Below are positions 5,080-7,520 of a DNA stretch of 7,520 nucleotides, one piece after another. The translations under genes and the position numbers were made by a program. Source of the stretch: Sphingomonadales bacterium (lineage in GTDB: Bacteria > Bacteroidota > Bacteroidia > UBA7662). The stretch is taken from the NCBI GenBank assembly GCA_016872125.1, contig VHBD01000064.1, forward strand, positions 1 to 7,520. The letters are read 5' to 3'. Numbering within the stretch: the stretch's first letter is position 1; each line of letters starts with the position of its first letter. Below the pieces are notes generated by a model that was not told the DNA's origin, did not search any database, and was given only the letters and a program-made list of their open reading frames with translations.

Positions 5080-6426
5080 CTATCCGGAGTTTCGCTGCAG
5101 GACAGCGAGTATTTTGCAGGCCTTCGAAAGTTCAAGGCTCCATTGGTGGAGTCTCACCGCATTCGAAGATCCAACGGGTCCTTGGGAACCGCCCAAGGTC
5201 AAACAAAAAATGGTATCTTCCGGAAGAACGCTCTGCCACGCATGGGCAATGAGTGGATGATCCATGAGATCTTGCGCAGTGAGTGTTATTCCTTGTTGGG
5301 TTATTTCATTGAATGTTAATTCAAGAATCACGGTGGATTCCTTACGGTCTATCAAGCGAAGCGATCCGTAGGAGGTTATCATTTCACGATGCGATTGAAG
5401 CAAGGGGGAATTTTCCTTTTGAAGGACTTTGACCACATCACGTAGGCCTTGGCTTTGACCCTTACGGCCCAGATATATGGAATCTTCGGTATTCACGAGC
5501 AAGATATCATCAAGGCCTTGGATGACCACGCGCTGAGCGCCGAAGTTAAGAAGTAAATTGTTACAGGATCCCAAGGTTAGATCGGCTGAATGGCTGATGG
5601 TATTCCCTTGGTCGTCTTTGGGGAACTCGGCATCAAGGGCGTCAAAACTGCCCAAATCGGACCATCCCATCCGGCAAGGTACCACGCGGACCTTGGCGCT
5701 GTGTTCCAGCACCGCATAGTCGATGCTGATATCGGTCATGGCCATCATTTCGCCTAAATTGGGCCTATAACATTGATTTGGATCCGGACTGCCTTCCAGG
5801 CTTGAGGAGCCCATAACGGCGCGATGCAAATCCGGTGCAAGACGTTGAAGCTCTTGTAGGTAAACCCCGGCCTGAAAACAGAAAATCCCGGCGTTCCAAT
5901 AGTACCCGCCCTGCTTGATGTAAGAAGCCGCGGTGCTCGCATCGGGTTTTTCTTTGAAGGCCAGCACCACGGAACCTTCCGCTTGTATATAACCGAAACC
6001 AGTTTCCGGGTATTCGGGTTCAACGCCGAAGGTAACAAGGTAGCCTTGCTTCGCAAATTCAGCGGCTTGTAGTGCAGCACGATGGTAAGCCTGTACGTCG
6101 CGGATCAGGTGGTCGGAGGGAGTTACCAAAACCACGGTTTCTTCGGGCAAGAGGCGACAGGCCATTCCAATGGCAGGCGCCGTGTTGCGTCCCACCGATT
6201 CCAGGATGTAAATTGCTTCGGCTTGGCCCATTTGGCGTTTGGCCAAGGCAAATTGGCTTGCATTGGTGACCACGATATGGGAACTGCACAATTCGGTATG
6301 CCTACTGACGGTGCTTTCGAACAAGGATAGCCCTTCCACCAAAGGAAGATATTGTTTGGGCATCCGAAGCCTGGATAGGGGCCAAAGTCGGGTGCCGCTG
6401 CCCCCGGACATGAGAATATGAATCAT
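5080..6426 (-). CDS. Mannose-1-phosphate guanylyltransferase with unusual C-terminal domain
   Basis: It makes GDP-mannose from mannose 1-phosphate and GTP in the cytosol, supplying mannose, fucose or related units for surface glycans. From the ATG at 6426 it has 448 residues. The nucleotidyltransferase domain (1-330) shows GGSGTRLWPLSR (8-19), PKQYL (23-27), GRNTAP (79-84), the metal-binding Asp105 in TPSDH, ETGFGY (141-146), KEKP (158-161), WNAGIF (177-182), SIDYAVLEH and GWSDLGS (254-260). Bifunctional ManC/AlgA enzymes of similar length end in a phosphomannose isomerase cupin with a PWG motif and clustered His; here residues 350-448 keep only an SYGS in a PWG-like place and have no His-x-His cluster. 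I infer a monofunctional guanylyltransferase with an uncharacterised tail. Upstream ATGs at 6444 and 6495 are possible, but family members start just before the GGSG loop. Its stop lies 3 bases from that of the peptidase gene. Confidence 0.92.
   Translation of the reverse strand: MIHILMSGGSGTRLWPLSRLRMPKQYLPLVEGLSLFESTVSRHTELCSSHIVVTNASQFALAKRQMGQAEAIYILESVGRNTAPAIGMACRLLPEETVVLVTPSDHLIRDVQAYHRAALQAAEFAKQGYLVTFGVEPEYPETGFGYIQAEGSVVLAFKEKPDASTAASYIKQGGYYWNAGIFCFQAGVYLQELQRLAPDLHRAVMGSSSLEGSPDPNQCYRPNLGEMMAMTDISIDYAVLEHSAKVRVVPCRMGWSDLGSFDALDAEFPKDDQGNTISHSADLTLGSCNNLLLNFGAQRVVIQGLDDILLVNTEDSIYLGRKGQSQGLRDVVKVLQKENSPLLQSHREMITSYGSLRLIDRKESTVILELTFNEITQQGITLTAQDLMDHPLIAHAWQSVLPEDTIFCLTLGGSQGPVGSSNAVRLHQWSLELSKACKILAVLQRNSG
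5092..5116 (+). terminator. Possible terminator of the gap-pgk-peptidase run
   Basis: TCGCTG (5092-5097) and CAGCGA (5103-5108) form a perfect 6-bp stem with a five-base loop, followed by GTATTTT on the plus strand. It lies 16 bases beyond the peptidase stop codon and inside the 3' coding end of the opposing guanylyltransferase gene. The T tract is short and interrupted, and the minus strand has none. It would end plus-strand transcription soon after the peptidase gene. Confidence 0.35.
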
Positions 6427-6474
6427 TTTCAAAGATAATTTCATATTCAACCTTGAACTCCTTGGATTTATCAG

Positions 6475-6491
6475 CAAATTATTCAAATTAT
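6475..6491. repeat. Tandem CAAATTAT repeat in a divergent intergenic region
   Basis: Two copies of CAAATTAT (6475-6482 and 6484-6491) stand nine bases apart start to start, between the divergent guanylyltransferase and regulator genes (6427-6515). On the minus strand they read ATAATTTG twice, which partly resembles the end of a TAnnTTTG promoter element but differs at the first two bases. The pair could be an operator or overlap the guanylyltransferase promoter. The sequence is AT-rich, so chance repetition is possible. Confidence 0.3.
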
Positions 6492-6515
6492 GCAAAAATT
6501 AGAATAACTTAGAGG

Positions 6516-6821
6516 ATGGTGAAAGCAGGGATCAAAAGATTGAGTTTTGAGCAGGTCCGGGATGCGTATGCCTTGGTTCATTGCCTCAAACAAGACCTTC
6601 GACAGTCGATTATTTCCCTCTTGCATCGCTATTTTGAACTCACAGCAAATGACATCGCCACCAAACTCGGTATAGACTCCTCATTGGCTCATCATCATCT
6701 CGGTCTTTTGGTGGAAGCGGGAATTGTGGAGATCACCGCGCGTCCAACTTCTTCGGTATTTAAACTCAATTATTTGAGCTTGACCAAATACCTCTCTGCG
6801 CTTAAGTGCTTGGGAGGGTAA
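6516..6821 (+). CDS. Small ArsR-like winged-helix transcription regulator
   Basis: The 101-residue product matches the single-domain ArsR fold: dimerisation/first helices around residues 12-40 (LKQDLRQSIISLLHRYF), a helix-turn-helix at about 43-64 (LTANDIATKLGIDSSLAHHH, with recognition helix SSLAHHHLGLL), and a beta wing at about 68-85. It would bind DNA as a dimer in the cytosol. The ArsR/SmtB metal signature ELCVCD is absent; the only cysteines are Cys23 and Cys98. The ligand is therefore unknown and need not be a metal. The ATG at 6516 is the only good start; an AGAGG directly before it is too close to be a normal ribosome site. It is divergent from the guanylyltransferase gene across 89 bases and overlaps the 3' end of serS by 20 bases. 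Its target is not shown by the sequence; autoregulation or control of its divergent neighbour are reasonable guesses. Confidence 0.85.
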   Translation: MVKAGIKRLSFEQVRDAYALVHCLKQDLRQSIISLLHRYFELTANDIATKLGIDSSLAHHHLGLLVEAGIVEITARPTSSVFKLNYLSLTKYLSALKCLGG

Positions 6822-6826
6822 TTTTT
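6791..6826 (+). terminator. Possible intrinsic terminator spanning the regulator stop codon
   Basis: CCTCTC (6791-6796) pairs with GGGAGG (6812-6817), with one G-U. Above a small internal loop GCGC (6798-6801) pairs with GTGC (6806-6809), with one G-U, around a TTAA tetraloop. GTAATTTTT follows, with T5 at 6822-6826. The hairpin covers the last codons of the regulator gene and the last codon and stop of the opposing serS. The four-base gap between stem and T run weakens the call. Confidence 0.4.
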
Positions 6827-7520
6827 GCGAAGCCGGTGTAGGGTAAAAGTGCATCGGGAATGCGTATACCATCGTCTTCTTGGTAGTATTCCAGCAAGGC
6901 CGCAAGGATGCGAGGCAATGCCAAGGCTGAACCGTTAAGGCTATGGGCCAAGCGATTTTTACCCGTTTCTTTTTCTTTAAAGCGGAGGCGAAGTCGGTTG
7001 GTTTGGAAGCTCTCGAAATTACTAACCGATGAAATCTCCAACCAGCGATTCTGTCCTGCACTCCAAATTTCAAAATCATAGGTCAGGGCTGAGGCAAAGC
7101 CCATATCACCTCCGCAGAGTTTGAGGATACGAAAGGGCATCCCAAGGCTGGAAACCAGTTGAGCCACATGGTTTTTCATGGTTTCGAGGACGGCATAACT
7201 CTGTTCGGGGTGAGTGATTTGCACGATTTCGACCTTATCGAATTGATGCAAACGGTTAAGACCGCGGACGTCTTTGCCATAGGATCCCGCCTCCCGACGA
7301 AAGCAAGGCGTGTAGGCGGTGTTAAGTATAGGAAGATCGTTTTCTTGGAGCAGGAGATCTCGGTATAGATTCGTTACAGGCACCTCGGCTGTTGGAGCAA
7401 GGTACAGACGGTCCTCCGTGACCAAATACATTTGCCCTTCCTTGTCCGGTAATTGCCCGGTCCCGAATCCTGAATCTTCGTTGATTAAAATAGGGGGCTG
7501 AATTTCGGTGTATCCTGCTG
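6802..7520 (-). CDS. serS: Seryl-tRNA synthetase, C-terminal catalytic part (5' end outside window)
   Basis: SerRS activates serine with ATP and loads it onto tRNA-Ser in the cytosol. The frame is open from the right edge through 238 complete codons to TAA at 6804-6802; a full enzyme has about 420-430 residues, so the N-terminal coiled-coil arm and part of motif 1 are outside. Visible from the edge are GYTEIQPPILIN, GTGQLP, the serine-binding TAEVPVTN, and class II motif 2 in CFRREAGSYGKDVRGL followed by RLHQFDKVE. Motif 3 is SALALPRILAALLEYYQ with its invariant Arg, and the family end DGIRIPDALLPYTGF is present. An internal Met at 7431 is not the start, because conserved sequence continues before it. 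All catalytic motifs are intact. Its last 20 bases overlap the end of the regulator gene on the other strand. Confidence 0.96.
   Translation of the reverse strand, partial: AGYTEIQPPILINEDSGFGTGQLPDKEGQMYLVTEDRLYLAPTAEVPVTNLYRDLLLQENDLPILNTAYTPCFRREAGSYGKDVRGLNRLHQFDKVEIVQITHPEQSYAVLETMKNHVAQLVSSLGMPFRILKLCGGDMGFASALTYDFEIWSAGQNRWLEISSVSNFESFQTNRLRLRFKEKETGKNRLAHSLNGSALALPRILAALLEYYQEDDGIRIPDALLPYTGFAKITLPST

Noticed and set aside
6427..6495. Longer start for the guanylyltransferase at 6495 or 6444
   Set aside because: Family members begin a few residues before the GGSG loop; the extra residues are Asn/Leu-rich translation of AT-rich leader.

Overview
The window reads as an ordinary chromosomal segment, most likely from the Bacteroidota. 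This rests on three things: a perfect TAnnTTTG -7 promoter element in front of the tRNA gene, the near absence of Shine-Dalgarno sequences before the protein genes, and the style of the proteins (a carboxypeptidase Q-like M28 peptidase, a SerRS ending with an LALPR-type motif 3). The phylum is an inference; the genus cannot be read from the sequence.

Layout. Positions 1-1200 are AT-rich and gene-poor. They hold the start of a Lys/Ala/Pro-rich protein on the minus strand at the left edge, two doubtful small plus-strand ORFs (203-352 and 512-844), one DnaA-box match and several hairpins, one of which has two competing pairings. A tRNA-Glu(TTC) gene with its own promoter follows at 1160-1275. 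Next comes a compact plus-strand run: gap (type I glyceraldehyde-3-phosphate dehydrogenase), pgk (phosphoglycerate kinase, 10 bases later) and an exported M28 metallopeptidase (39 bases after pgk). The run meets, tail to tail with 3 bases between stop codons, a minus-strand mannose-1-phosphate guanylyltransferase gene. Divergent from that gene is a small ArsR-like winged-helix regulator. The regulator's 3' end overlaps by 20 bases the 3' end of a minus-strand serS, which runs off the right edge.

How the genes fit together. gap and pgk encode consecutive steps of glycolysis/gluconeogenesis and very probably share a transcript. The peptidase acts outside the cytoplasm and is linked to them only by position. 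The guanylyltransferase makes GDP-mannose for glycan or exopolysaccharide synthesis. The small regulator shares an 89-base divergent intergenic region with it, which contains a tandem CAAATTAT repeat, so local regulation is possible but unproven. SerRS charges tRNA-Ser. Both convergent junctions carry hairpins that could end transcription inside the opposing gene.

I found no mobile element, CRISPR array, phage gene or defence system, and nothing that can be claimed as a new system. The best leads are the roughly 95-residue C-terminal domain of the guanylyltransferase, which lacks the phosphomannose isomerase signature, the switch-like alternative hairpins at 376-446, and the structured convergent gene ends.
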